From Pseudorhodoferax sp032153935 (GTDB lineage: Bacteria > Pseudomonadota > Gammaproteobacteria > Burkholderiales > Burkholderiaceae_C): DNA of 64,000 bases. Every line of letters starts with the position of its first letter. Within the stretch, counting starts at the first letter, position 1. The notes below the pieces were generated by a model. That model saw only the letters and a list, made by a program, of their open reading frames with translations, was not told where the DNA came from and did no database searches. The translations under genes and the position numbers were made by a program. This document shows, one piece after another, positions 50,699 to 59,196 of this stretch. The stretch spans positions 6,696,001-6,760,000 of the forward strand of contig NZ_CAXUQL020000001.1 of the NCBI RefSeq assembly GCF_964253035.1, given 5' to 3'.

Positions 50699-51671
50699 GG
50701 TCCAGGGTCCAGACGCCATGCGGCGACCGGCCGACCTTGACCTGCTGCACCAGCTTGCCGGTCTGCAGGTCGAGCACGCTGAGCTTGCGCGCCCAGCGCG
50801 AGGTGAAGTACAGCAGCCGGCCGTCGGCCGACAGGTCCATGCAATCCGGCCCGCCAGGCGCGACGTAGCTGGCGACGGCCTCCAGGCTGTGCAGGTCGAT
50901 CTTGCTGATGGTGTTGGCGACACGGTTGCTGACGAAGACATGGCGCCCGTCGCCCGCACTGCGGAAGGCATGGGCACCGTTGCCTGTCTTGATCAGTTTG
51001 GCGGCGCGGGGTTCCTTGCCCGAGATGTCGAACACCTGCACGCCGTCGGCGCCGGTCAGGCCGACCAGCAGGCTCTTGCCGTCCGGCGTGCCGAACACGT
51101 CGGCCGGCATCTTGCCGGTGGGCACCTGCCAGCGGATCTGCTGCGTGGCCAGGTCCACCGCGATCAGCTCGTCGCTGTCCTGCACCGACACGTAGGCCGT
51201 GGTGCTGCGCGCGTCGATCCAGATGTGGCTGGGCGTCTTGCCGGTCTGCAAGCGGCGCGCCAGTTGCAGATCGTGGCCGTTCCAGCGGTACAGGTCGACG
51301 TGGTTGAGCCGGTTGGCGGCGATCACCAGCCACTTCATGTCGGGCGAGAAGCGCAGGTGGTAGGGGTCGACGATACCCGGCACGACCCGCTGGACCTCGG
51401 CCGTGCGCGGGTCGATGAAGGTCAGCGAATCGCTCAGCGCATTGGCCACGATCACCGACTTCTCGTCCGGCGTCATGTACAGGTGGTGCGGCTCCTTGCC
51501 GGTGGCGATGCGGCGCGTTTCCTGCCAGCTGACCGGGTCGATCACGCTGACGGAAGCGTCCAGGGAGTTCAGCACGAAGACCGGGAGGCGCTGCGCATGG
51601 GCAGCCAACGGAGACAGCACGGCCAGCGCGAACAGCGCAGCGCCGAGCCGGAGCAGGAACGAGGAAATCAC
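50685..51671 (-). CDS. Secreted YncE-like beta-propeller protein
   Basis: The 328-residue exported protein (signal peptide cleaved after AHA near residue 26) consists of YVTN-type beta-propeller repeats, visible as repeated VIVANxLSDSLTFID, VFVSNRVANTISKID and LYFTSRWARKLSVLD units. Such propellers bind partners or DNA in other bacteria; no catalytic residues are evident. It is first in a leftward run with the deacetylase and desaturase genes and probably acts at the cell envelope. Confidence 0.86.
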   Translation of the reverse strand: MISSFLLRLGAALFALAVLSPLAAHAQRLPVFVLNSLDASVSVIDPVSWQETRRIATGKEPHHLYMTPDEKSVIVANALSDSLTFIDPRTAEVQRVVPGIVDPYHLRFSPDMKWLVIAANRLNHVDLYRWNGHDLQLARRLQTGKTPSHIWIDARSTTAYVSVQDSDELIAVDLATQQIRWQVPTGKMPADVFGTPDGKSLLVGLTGADGVQVFDISGKEPRAAKLIKTGNGAHAFRSAGDGRHVFVSNRVANTISKIDLHSLEAVASYVAPGGPDCMDLSADGRLLYFTSRWARKLSVLDLQTGKLVQQVKVGRSPHGVWTLDHATR

Positions 51672-51714
51672 GACACCCTTTGCACGGAGCGCGCAGTGTA
51701 GCGCTGCGACCCTG

Positions 51715-52467
51715 TCAGCCAGCCGTCAGCGCGGCCAGGTCCGCGGCGCGCAGCCAGCGCCACTGGCCAGGCGCCAGATCGGCCGGCAGCTCCAGCGTGC
51801 CGATGCGCGAACGGTGCAGGCCTTCGACGCGGTTGCCCACCGCGGCCAGCATGCGCTTGACCTGGTGGTACTTGCCGCTGGTGAGCGTCAGGCGCAGGTG
51901 GCGCGCGGCGCCATCGGCATCGACGATCTCGGCCGCCGCCGCCTGCACCGGGCGCGGGTCGTCGTCCAGCACCACGCCACGCAGCAGCGCCTCGACCTGC
52001 CTGGCATCCAGTGCGTGCTTGGCCTGCACCTCGTAGACCTTGGGCGCCAGCTTCTTGGGCGAGGTCATGCGGTGCAGGAACTGGCCGTCGTCGCTGAGCA
52101 GCAGCATGCCGGTGGTGTCCTGGTCGAGCCGGCCGACGGCCTGCACGCCCTGCAGCGCGCTCTTCTGCGGGCGCTGGCGCAGCGGCGCGGGCAGCAGCGT
52201 GTAGACGCTGGGGTAGGACGAAGGCTTGTGCGAGCACTCGGTGCCGGCCGGCTTGTGCAGCAGCACGTAGGCCTTCTCGAAGTACTCCCAGTCCTGGCCC
52301 TGCACGCGAAAGCGCAGGCCTTCGGGTGCGAAGTCCGCGGCCGATTCGGTGCAGGGAAGGAAGACGCCGTCGGCGCCCGCCACGGCCACATGGCCCTGCT
52401 GGACCAGCCCGGCGCAGACGCGCCGCGTGCCGAAGCCTTGTGAGAAGAGGATGTCCTGCAGCTGCAT
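51715..52467 (-). CDS. Pseudouridine synthase, RsuA family (16S rRNA type)
   Basis: The 250-residue enzyme has an N-terminal S4-like RNA-binding segment (about 1-58) and a catalytic domain with GRLDQDTTGMLLLSDDG (catalytic Asp near 119) and SGKYHQVKRMLAAVGN. RsuA modifies U516 of 16S rRNA; RluE and RluF relatives act on 23S, and the choice is not certain. The ATG at 52467 gives a normal N-terminus; an upstream ATG at 52524 would add unconserved residues. Confidence 0.9.
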   Translation of the reverse strand: MQLQDILFSQGFGTRRVCAGLVQQGHVAVAGADGVFLPCTESAADFAPEGLRFRVQGQDWEYFEKAYVLLHKPAGTECSHKPSSYPSVYTLLPAPLRQRPQKSALQGVQAVGRLDQDTTGMLLLSDDGQFLHRMTSPKKLAPKVYEVQAKHALDARQVEALLRGVVLDDDPRPVQAAAAEIVDADGAARHLRLTLTSGKYHQVKRMLAAVGNRVEGLHRSRIGTLELPADLAPGQWRWLRAADLAALTAG

Positions 52468-52650
52468 GGGTGGACGGGCCGCGCAGGCCCGCGAAAAAGG
52501 CCGCAGATGATACCGGCAGGGCATCGCCCTCCCGCCAATGGCCTATGAACACCCTGCCCGCCCGGCGCTTGGCGGGAGCCCGGTCCGCGCCGAGCATGGC
52601 TGCACTGCCAGAACTTCTCTGCAGTGCATCCCCATCGACTGGAGTTCACC

Positions 52651-52992
52651 ATGCAACGCATCGCCGTACTGATCGCAGCCGCCCTGGCCTCCCACGCACT
52701 GGGCTTTGGCGCCCTGGCGCAGGAGCAGGGCCCCGCGCTGGCGCCGCCGCCGGCCTATCAGAAGGTCTCTCCCGAGGACAAGGCCGCCGGCAAGGCCCAG
52801 CGTCGCGCCGAAGGCCGCGCCGCCGCCAAGGCCGGCAGCAGCACCGGCGAAGGCGCACCGCAGCCGGCGGTACAGGCCAAGGTCCCGCGCGAGCAGCGCC
52901 AGCAGGCCCGCGCCGCGCGCAAGGCCGAGACCGCGCGCGCGGCCCGGGCCGGCGAACTGCAGGCCTCGGGCGAGGTCGGCCCGTCCAAGTGA
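52651..52992 (+). CDS. Small secreted Ala/Arg/Lys-rich protein
   Basis: The 113-residue protein has a signal peptide (cleavage after ALA near residue 23). The mature part is low-complexity and strongly basic, with AGKAQRRAEGRAAAKAGS and QQARAARKAETARAARAG stretches. I do not recognise a family; similar ORFs in related bacteria are called cell-envelope proteins. GGAG precedes the ATG. It may bind nucleic acid or acidic polymer in the periplasm, but nothing proves this. Confidence 0.7.
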   Translation: MQRIAVLIAAALASHALGFGALAQEQGPALAPPPAYQKVSPEDKAAGKAQRRAEGRAAAKAGSSTGEGAPQPAVQAKVPREQRQQARAARKAETARAARAGELQASGEVGPSK

Positions 52993-53008
52993 ACGGCGCG
53001 GCCGGGCC

Positions 53009-53022
53009 GGGGCTACGGCCCC
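53009..53022. repeat. GC hairpin similar to the one after folA
   Basis: GGGGC-TACG-GCCCC differs by one deleted base from the reverse complement of 28072-28086. It spans the stop codon of the minus-strand gene at 53013 and lies 17 bases past the plus-strand stop. Confidence 0.35.
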
Positions 53023-53831
53023 AGTCCGAGCTCGCGCCGCTTGTTCGCGAGGTAGCTGGCCTTGTCCAGCTCGCGCAGCTGGCGCGGGTAGCGCTCGGTC
53101 GCGTCGAACCAGTGCTCCAGCCGCGCCAGCGCGCGCCCGGCCGGAGGCAGCGCCGCCGCCTGCAGCCAGGCCTCGATCGCGAGGTAGTAGCGCACCACGG
53201 TGCGTTCCACCACGCCGCGCAACCCGCTGACCAGCTCCTGCGGCCCGCCGCCCGGCCGGGCCGAGAAGCCCACCTTGTCGCGGCCCAGCGTCGCCAGGTA
53301 GCTGCGCAGCAGCAGCCGCGCGGCCGGGCTGAAGCGGCAGGCGTACTGCAGGCCGAGCGCGCAGCCGCCACCGGGCGCCGGCGCCAGCTGCAGCAGCACG
53401 GCGTAGTCGGTGGTGCCGAACGGCCCCTGCGCCGCGTGCAGGCGCACGCCGAGCCGGGTGTCGGCGCGCTCCTGCAGCTGCCATTGCAGCACCAGCGCAT
53501 GCGCCTTGTCGGCCGGCTGGTCGTGCTTGCGGGCGATCGCCAGCGCCAGGGCGGGGCCCTGCGGCCCCTGCTGCAGGCGGCAGGCCTTGTTGTTCAGGTG
53601 CAGCATCAGGATCTCGCACCAGACCTGCGGCGCCGCCAAGGCCTCGGCGGCGGGGCCGTAGGCGAACGGAACGACCGCCTGGACGGCGCCCTGGAGTGCG
53701 TCGCCGCTCTCGCTGGACGCCAGCCGCAGCGGCAGGTCCGGCCCGGCCGCGCCCGCGCCGTGCGGCAGGCACCCCCACAGCAGCACGCCGGCAACCCGTC
53801 GTCGGCGCGCATCGACGGGCAGACCCGGCAT
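53013..53831 (-). CDS. Hypothetical exported protein
   Basis: The 272-residue protein has a basic N-terminus and a hydrophobic stretch (RRRRVAGVLLWGCLPHGAGA) that could be a signal peptide or lipoprotein signal. A mixed alpha/beta region follows, with conserved-looking RDKVGFSARPGG and VVRYYLAIEAWL. I do not recognise the family or any catalytic motif. It ends in a basic tail (YLANKRRELGLGP). It lies two bases from the upstream hydrolase gene and is probably co-transcribed with it. Confidence 0.68.
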   Translation of the reverse strand: MPGLPVDARRRRVAGVLLWGCLPHGAGAAGPDLPLRLASSESGDALQGAVQAVVPFAYGPAAEALAAPQVWCEILMLHLNNKACRLQQGPQGPALALAIARKHDQPADKAHALVLQWQLQERADTRLGVRLHAAQGPFGTTDYAVLLQLAPAPGGGCALGLQYACRFSPAARLLLRSYLATLGRDKVGFSARPGGGPQELVSGLRGVVERTVVRYYLAIEAWLQAAALPPAGRALARLEHWFDATERYPRQLRELDKASYLANKRRELGLGP

Positions 53832-53833
53832 GC

Positions 53834-54739
53834 TCAGCGCAGAAAACGCAGCACGTCGCCACCGAAGCGCTCGGGGTACTGGAACAGGAAGCCGTGGCCC
53901 GCATCGGGGTAGAGCACCAGCGTGGCGTCGGGCAGCGCCTGCGCCATGGCGTAGGAGGCATAGGTCGCCACCATGGTGTCGTGCCGGCCGTTGGCGACCA
54001 GTACCGGCTGGCGCACCGCGCCCAGCCGCGGCAGCAGCGAACTCGCCGGGTCCTGCAGCGCCAGCGCCGAGGCCAGTTGCGCCTGCCAGGCCGCAGCCTC
54101 CACCTGCCGCGCGAAGGCATCGGGCCGCTGGCGCAACCGCGCCAGGTGGTCGCGCCCGGCCTGTTGGCTCGTGGCCGTGGGCTCGAAGAACAGGAACAGG
54201 AAGTCCTCGTCGTCATTGACCGGCTTGGTCGCCACCTGCCAGACCGCGGGGCTGGAGACATCCGGGTCCTGCGGCAGGCCCGGCACATGGCCTGGGCCGG
54301 AGCCCGCGACCACGGCACGGCGCACCAGCGCCGGCTGGTCCAGCAGCAGCTGCAGCGCGACGGTGCCGCCCATGGAAAAGCCCAGCAGGTCCAGCTCGGC
54401 GATCCCAAGCGCCCGCGCGAAGGCGGCGGCGTTCGCCGCGAATGCGGCCACGCTGGTCGGCGGCGCGCCCTCCGAGCGCGCGAAGCCCGGCTGGTCGAAC
54501 AGCAACACGCGGCGCTCGGCCGCCAGCACAGCGAGCAGGGCGGGGTCCCAGTGGTCCATGGTGCCGCGGAAGCGGTTCAGCAACAGCAAGGGCACGCCGC
54601 GCTCCGGGCCCAGCGCGCGGTAGGCGATCAGGTCGTCGCGCACGCGGACCGTGCGGGTCGGCGCCTGCGTGGCGGAGACGGCCACGGCCGGCTCGGCGAC
54701 GGCGGCACAAGGGCGGGTGGGCAGGCGAAGAAGCGGCAT
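53834..54739 (-). CDS. Alpha/beta hydrolase
   Basis: The 301-residue hydrolase has nucleophile motif LLGFSMGGTVAL (about 118-129), acid in VANGRHDTMV and His in PDAGHGFLFQ; LLLLNRFRGTMDHWD replaces the usual HG oxyanion motif, which is unusual. The N-terminal 25 residues are not a clear signal peptide. A CCGGAG ribosome-binding site precedes the ATG. Relatives include haloperoxidase-like and epoxide hydrolase-like enzymes; the substrate is unknown. Confidence 0.86.
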   Translation of the reverse strand: MPLLRLPTRPCAAVAEPAVAVSATQAPTRTVRVRDDLIAYRALGPERGVPLLLLNRFRGTMDHWDPALLAVLAAERRVLLFDQPGFARSEGAPPTSVAAFAANAAAFARALGIAELDLLGFSMGGTVALQLLLDQPALVRRAVVAGSGPGHVPGLPQDPDVSSPAVWQVATKPVNDDEDFLFLFFEPTATSQQAGRDHLARLRQRPDAFARQVEAAAWQAQLASALALQDPASSLLPRLGAVRQPVLVANGRHDTMVATYASYAMAQALPDATLVLYPDAGHGFLFQYPERFGGDVLRFLR

Positions 54740-54903
54740 GGCAAGGCTCCGGTGGCAGCAAGTGCCCGCATCTTCGGAACGCGGCGCACGCCTGCCATCC
54801 CCCTGGGGACCTAGGTCCAGGCCCCGCCTAACGGCGATTGCGGCGCCGCCTGGCGCTTCTACAACCTCAAGGTTTGCAGCCCACTCTCAGCCAAGGACCC
54901 GCC

Positions 54904-55995
54904 ATGCACCCCCACCTGCACCGATCCCTGATCGCCCTCCTGGCCTGCGCCGCCGCGCTGGCCTGCACCGCCCCGCAGGCCCAGCCGCAGCGCCTTGCGC
55001 ACTGGGAGGTCGAGCGCTTCGCGCTGCTGCCCGCCGACATGCGCCACCCCGAGGGCCTGGCGGCCGATGCGGACTCGGGCCAGCTCTACGTCGGCACCTT
55101 CGATGCGCGGCTACCGGCATCCGCGCGCAACAACCAGCTGCTGCGCTACGCCGCCGACGGCCGGCTGCTGGCGCAGCGCAGCTTCGGCGAGACGCCGCTG
55201 ACGGGCCTGGCGGTCTCGGCCGGCAAGCTCTATGTGCTGAACTTCGGCGCCGCTCGCCTGCAGCGCATCGCGCTGGACTTCGACGCCGCCACGCCCGTCG
55301 AGGATGTCGCGCGCTTCGAGGCCCTGGTGCCCGCGGCGCCCGCGCCGCGCCGTGTCGACAACCCGGACGGCAGCCACGACACCGTGGCCTTCGGCGTGGC
55401 CGGCTTCCCGGCCATCAACGGCATGGTGTTCGACCGCGCCGGCAACCTCTACGTCTCCGACTCGTTCCAGGGTGCCATCTACCGCATCGCGCAGGCCACG
55501 CGCTGCGCGCCCTGCGAAGTGGCAACGCTGCTGCGCGATCCCCTGCTGGCCACGGCCGGCGCCCTGCCCTTCGGCGCGAACGGCCTGGCGCTGAACGCCG
55601 ACGAGAGCGTGCTCTACATCAACAACGCCGGCGACGGCCGCGTGCTGCGCCTGCCCCTGGCCGGCGGGCCGCTCACGGTGCTGGCCGAGGGTCTCTACGG
55701 TGCCGATGGCCTGCAGTTCCACGACGGCCGGCTGTGGGTCGTGGCCAACCAGATCGACACCGTGATCGCGCTGGACGAGGCCGGCCTGGTGCGCGGGCGT
55801 GCCGGGGATTTCCAGGGCATCGCCGCCGACGGCGCGCCCGAGGGCCTGCTGTTCCCGGCCAGCACGGCCGTGCTCGGCGACTGGATGTTCGTGACCAACC
55901 TGGCGCTGCCGCTGACCGCCGCGGCCGGCGACGAATGGGAGGAGCAGGTGCGGCGCTGGTCGCTGTCGCGCTTTCGGCTGCCGGGCCGTCGGTAG
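54904..55995 (+). CDS. Secreted SMP-30/gluconolactonase-like beta-propeller
   Basis: The 363-residue protein has a signal peptide (HRSLIALLACAAALACTAPQAQ, cleavage near residue 26) and beta-propeller blades with HPEGLAADADSGQLYVGTFD, INGMVFDRAGNLYVSDSF and GANGLALNADESVLYIN. These match SMP-30/strictosidine-synthase-like folds that hydrolyse lactones or esters with a bound metal. The role here is unknown. It precedes a Tat-exported hydrolase by 170 bases. Confidence 0.86.
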   Translation: MHPHLHRSLIALLACAAALACTAPQAQPQRLAHWEVERFALLPADMRHPEGLAADADSGQLYVGTFDARLPASARNNQLLRYAADGRLLAQRSFGETPLTGLAVSAGKLYVLNFGAARLQRIALDFDAATPVEDVARFEALVPAAPAPRRVDNPDGSHDTVAFGVAGFPAINGMVFDRAGNLYVSDSFQGAIYRIAQATRCAPCEVATLLRDPLLATAGALPFGANGLALNADESVLYINNAGDGRVLRLPLAGGPLTVLAEGLYGADGLQFHDGRLWVVANQIDTVIALDEAGLVRGRAGDFQGIAADGAPEGLLFPASTAVLGDWMFVTNLALPLTAAAGDEWEEQVRRWSLSRFRLPGRR

Positions 55996-56165
55996 CTCCC
56001 TCCAAAGGGCCAGATGCGCACCACCCCTTGCAGTGCCTGCCGCGCCCCACCAAGGCGAAGCCGCACCCCCACCCCAGCGCGGGATGCCGCACAACCCGCT
56101 GCAGCCGACCATGGCGGCGTGCCACGCACTGGCGCCCACCGCCGCCTTCCACGAAAGGATCTTCC

Positions 56166-57128
56166 ATGTCTGAGCTCTCCCATGCCACGGCGCCGTCCTC
56201 CCGGCGCAGCGTGCTGCTCGCAGGCGCCGCTTCGGCCGCACTGGCCCTGCCCGCCCGCGCCCAATCCACCCACCACCGCGCCAAAGGAACCCAAGCCATG
56301 AGCACCATCACCACCCAGGACGGCACCCAGATCTACTACAAGGACTGGGGGCCCAAGGACGGCAAGGTCGTCAGCTTCAGCCACGGCTGGCCGCTCAGCG
56401 CCGACGCCTGGGAGGCGCAGATGTACCACCTGGCTTCGCACGGGTTCCGCTGCATCGCGCACGACCGGCGCGGCCATGGCCGCTCCAGCCAGCCCTGGCA
56501 CGGCAACGAGATGGACACCTATGCCGACGACCTGCAGGCCCTGTTCACGCAGCTGGACATCCGCGGCGCCATGCTGGTGGGCCACTCCACGGGCGGCGGC
56601 GAGGTGGCGCGCTACATCGGCCGCCACGGCAGCGCCCGCGTGGCCAAGGCCGTGCTGATGGGCGCGGTGCCGCCCATCATGCTGAAGTCGGCCAACAACC
56701 CGGTCGGCCTGCCGATGGCGGTCTTCGACGGCTTTCGCAGCGCCTACCTGGCCGACCGCGCGCAGTTCTTCCTCGATGTTGCGACCGGCCCCTTCTTCAA
56801 CTTCAACCGCCCGGGCGCCAAGGTCTCCGAGGGCCTGATCCGCAGCTGGTGGACGCAGGGCATGATGTCCGGCCACAAGAACGCCTACGACTGCATCAAG
56901 GCCTTCAGCGAGACCGACTTCACCGAAGACCTGAAGCGCTTCGACATCCCCACGCTGATCATCCACGGCGACGACGACCAGATCGTGCCGATCCAGGGTG
57001 CGGCGCTGCTGTCGGCCAAGCTCGTCAAGGGCGCCGAGCTCAAGGTCTACAAGGGCGGCAGCCACAGCCTGGGCGACACCGCCAAGGAGCAGCTCAACGC
57101 GGACCTGCTGGCGTTTGCACGCGCGTGA
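56166..57128 (+). CDS. Tat-exported non-heme chloroperoxidase-like hydrolase
   Basis: The 320-residue protein has a Tat-type leader (SSRRSVLLAGAASAALALPARA, about 11-32) followed by a serine hydrolase of the cofactor-free haloperoxidase/arylesterase group. The triad is GHSTGGG (Ser), GDDDQIVP (Asp) and GGSHSLG (His). Related proteins usually begin at an equivalent of the internal ATG at 56298 (MSTITTQDGTQIYYKDWG), so the leader is an added export module, and a cytoplasmic form from that ATG is possible. Its 3' end overlaps the convergent AraC gene by 35 bases. Confidence 0.88.
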   Translation: MSELSHATAPSSRRSVLLAGAASAALALPARAQSTHHRAKGTQAMSTITTQDGTQIYYKDWGPKDGKVVSFSHGWPLSADAWEAQMYHLASHGFRCIAHDRRGHGRSSQPWHGNEMDTYADDLQALFTQLDIRGAMLVGHSTGGGEVARYIGRHGSARVAKAVLMGAVPPIMLKSANNPVGLPMAVFDGFRSAYLADRAQFFLDVATGPFFNFNRPGAKVSEGLIRSWWTQGMMSGHKNAYDCIKAFSETDFTEDLKRFDIPTLIIHGDDDQIVPIQGAALLSAKLVKGAELKVYKGGSHSLGDTAKEQLNADLLAFARA

Positions 57129-58008
57129 GGCCTGCGCCTTCGCGCGCCAGCCAGTCGCGCGGCGACAGCCCCACGCGCTGGCTGAACAGCCGCGACAGCG
57201 CCGACGCACCGGCATAGCCCAGTTCGTCGGCGATCTGCTTGACCGGCCGGCCTGCGCGCAGCGCGGCCTGGGCCAGCGTGAGCCGCCAGTCTGCCAGGTA
57301 GGCGGCCGGCGTCTGCCCCACCACGGCATGGAACTGCGCGGCGAACGCGCTGCGCGACATGCCGGCCGTGCGCGCCATGGTCTCCAGGCGCCAGTCGCCG
57401 CCGGGCGTCTCGTGCACGGCCACCAGCGCGCGCGCCAGGCGCGGGTCGGCCAGTCCGGTCAAGAGGCCGCTCTGGATGCCGGCTTCCTGCGGATGGTCGA
57501 TGCACCAGCGCAGCAACTGGATCAGCACCACCTCGAACAGCCGGTCGGCCAGCAGGCGCTGTCCGCAGCGCAGCCGCTCGGTCTCGGCGAACAGCAATGC
57601 CAGCGCGGCCTGCAGGCCCTCCACGCGCGCCAGCGGCAGCAGCACCAGGGCGGGCAGCGCGCGCACCAGCGGGTTGGCCTCGCCGCCGTCGAACTCCAGC
57701 TCGGCGCAGACGAAGTCCGAGCCCTCCACGGGCGGGTTGTGGAAGACATGGGCCACGGGCCGCGGATAGAACAGCAGGCTGGGCTCGGTCACGCGCAGCA
57801 CGCGCGGCAGGCCGCTGCGCGGCGCATGGCGCAGCTCCAGCCGGCCGGCACGCATCACGTGCAGGAAGCCGCGCCCCGGCAAGGCCGGGAACGGGCTCAC
57901 GCCGCACAGCGGCCCCTGGTGGAACAGCCGCGCGCGTACGCGGCAGCGCTCCAGCAGCGCGGACAGACGGTCCAGCGGGTCGGGCGGGGCTTCTGGACGA
58001 TTCGGCAT
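57094..58008 (-). CDS. AraC-family transcriptional regulator
   Basis: The 304-residue regulator has an N-terminal cupin-like effector domain (about 25-190, with FLHVMRAGRLELRH and LLFYPRPVAHVFHNPP) and a C-terminal double HTH (about 200-295, with MARTAGMSRSAFAAQFH and KQIADELGYAGASALSRLF). It is divergent from the carboxymuconolactone decarboxylase-type gene, which it probably activates. Two 11-base direct repeats around its start are candidate sites. The ATG at 58008 has no clear Shine-Dalgarno sequence. Confidence 0.9.
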   Translation of the reverse strand: MPNRPEAPPDPLDRLSALLERCRVRARLFHQGPLCGVSPFPALPGRGFLHVMRAGRLELRHAPRSGLPRVLRVTEPSLLFYPRPVAHVFHNPPVEGSDFVCAELEFDGGEANPLVRALPALVLLPLARVEGLQAALALLFAETERLRCGQRLLADRLFEVVLIQLLRWCIDHPQEAGIQSGLLTGLADPRLARALVAVHETPGGDWRLETMARTAGMSRSAFAAQFHAVVGQTPAAYLADWRLTLAQAALRAGRPVKQIADELGYAGASALSRLFSQRVGLSPRDWLAREGAGLTRVQTPAGPR

Positions 58009-58025
58009 GATCAATGGACGATTCG
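57994..58025. promoter_or_regulatory. AraC-type direct repeats
   Basis: TGGACGATTCG occurs at 57994-58004 and 58015-58025, exactly 21 bases apart (two helical turns), which is the usual spacing of AraC half-sites. The first copy covers codons 2-5 of the regulator gene itself; the second lies 65 bases before the divergent gene's ATG. Confidence 0.55.
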
Positions 58026-58089
58026 CACCCAATGGTACCGGCAAGGCACGCACACTGGAGGCCTTCATCCACACCGAAAGGCAAGCACC

Positions 58090-58638
58090 ATGTCCCGCAT
58101 TCCCCTGCTCTCCGCGCAAGACACCCACGGCGAACGCCAGCAGCTGCTGGCCCAGATCCACGGCGCCTTCGGCGCCACGCCCGCGATGTTCCGCGCCGTC
58201 GCCCACTCCACGGCCGCGCTCAAGGCCATGTGGGGCAGCTTCGGCGCGCTGGGTGCCGGCGTGATCCCGGCCAAGCTGGGAGAGCAGATCGCCGTGGCCG
58301 TGGCCGAGCGCAACGCCTGCCACTACTGCCTGGCGGCCCACACGCTGCTGGGCCGCAAGGCCGGCGCCAGCGCCGAGGAGATGGCGGCGGCCCAGCGCGG
58401 CGAATCGGCCGACACGCAGACCGCCGCGGCGCTGCGCTTCGCGCTGCAGCTGGTCGAGGCGCGCGGCCAGGTCGGAGCGGCCGACGTGCAGACCCTGCGC
58501 GATGCCGGCTTCAGCGACGAGCAGATGGTGGAGATCGTGGCCCATGTGGCGCTCAACCTGTTCACGAACTACGTGAACCTGGCCTTCGACGTGCCGGTGG
58601 ACTTCCCGGCCGTGCGCCTGCACCGCCAGGGGAGCTGA
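58090..58638 (+). CDS. Carboxymuconolactone decarboxylase/AhpD-like protein
   Basis: The 182-residue all-helical protein has CxxC with a following His (NACHYCLAAHT, Cys77, Cys80 and His84), the AhpD-type redox centre found in alkylhydroperoxidase-like members, not in true decarboxylases. It would reduce peroxides with a thiol partner. GAAAGG precedes the ATG. It is the first gene of a rightward operon with a thioredoxin-like protein three bases downstream, a plausible electron donor. Confidence 0.9.
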   Translation: MSRIPLLSAQDTHGERQQLLAQIHGAFGATPAMFRAVAHSTAALKAMWGSFGALGAGVIPAKLGEQIAVAVAERNACHYCLAAHTLLGRKAGASAEEMAAAQRGESADTQTAAALRFALQLVEARGQVGAADVQTLRDAGFSDEQMVEIVAHVALNLFTNYVNLAFDVPVDFPAVRLHRQGS

Positions 58639-58641
58639 AGC

Positions 58642-59196
58642 ATGGACACGACGCCGCTTCCCGCGCCTGCGCTGCAAGTCGCGCATTGGCTCAACACGCC
58701 GACGCCGCTCACGCTGGCATCGCTGCGCGGCCGCGTCGTCGTGCTGCATGCCTTCCAGATGCTGTGCCCGGGCTGCGTGGCGCACGGCCTGCCGCAGGCC
58801 CAGCGCCTGCACCAGCTGTTCCCGCCCGAGCAGTTGGCCGTGGTGGGCTTGCACACGGTGTTCGAACACCATGCCGTGATGGGCGGCGTGGCCGCGCTGC
58901 GGGCCTTCGTGCACGAGTACCGGCTGAGTTTCCCGATCGGCATCGACCAGCCCGACGGCCTCGACGGCGTGCCGTTGAGCATGCAGGCCCTGCGCCTGCG
59001 CGGCACGCCCAGCCTGGTCGTGCTGGACCGGTACGGCCGCGTGCGGCTGCACCACTTCGGCGCGATCGACGACCTGCGCCTGGGCGCGCTGCTGGGCCAA
59101 CTGGTGGGAGAGGCACTGCCCCCTGCGGACGGTGTGCCGGTTGCCAGCGGCTGCGATGATCGCGGTTGTCCCCTGCCTTCGGCCACCACAGCATGA
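58642..59196 (+). CDS. Thioredoxin-fold redox protein (TlpA/AhpC-like)
   Basis: The 184-residue protein has a thioredoxin fold with CPGC (Cys42 and Cys45) in VLHAFQMLCPGCVAHG and the cis-Pro in LRGTPSLVVLDRYG. There is no signal peptide, so it is cytoplasmic, unlike TlpA. CPGC instead of CGPC suggests a peroxiredoxin-like or thiol reductase role. Two further Cys lie at the C-terminus (GCDDRGC). It is coupled to the AhpD-like gene upstream and overlaps the next gene (ATGA). Confidence 0.87.
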   Translation: MDTTPLPAPALQVAHWLNTPTPLTLASLRGRVVVLHAFQMLCPGCVAHGLPQAQRLHQLFPPEQLAVVGLHTVFEHHAVMGGVAALRAFVHEYRLSFPIGIDQPDGLDGVPLSMQALRLRGTPSLVVLDRYGRVRLHHFGAIDDLRLGALLGQLVGEALPPADGVPVASGCDDRGCPLPSATTA

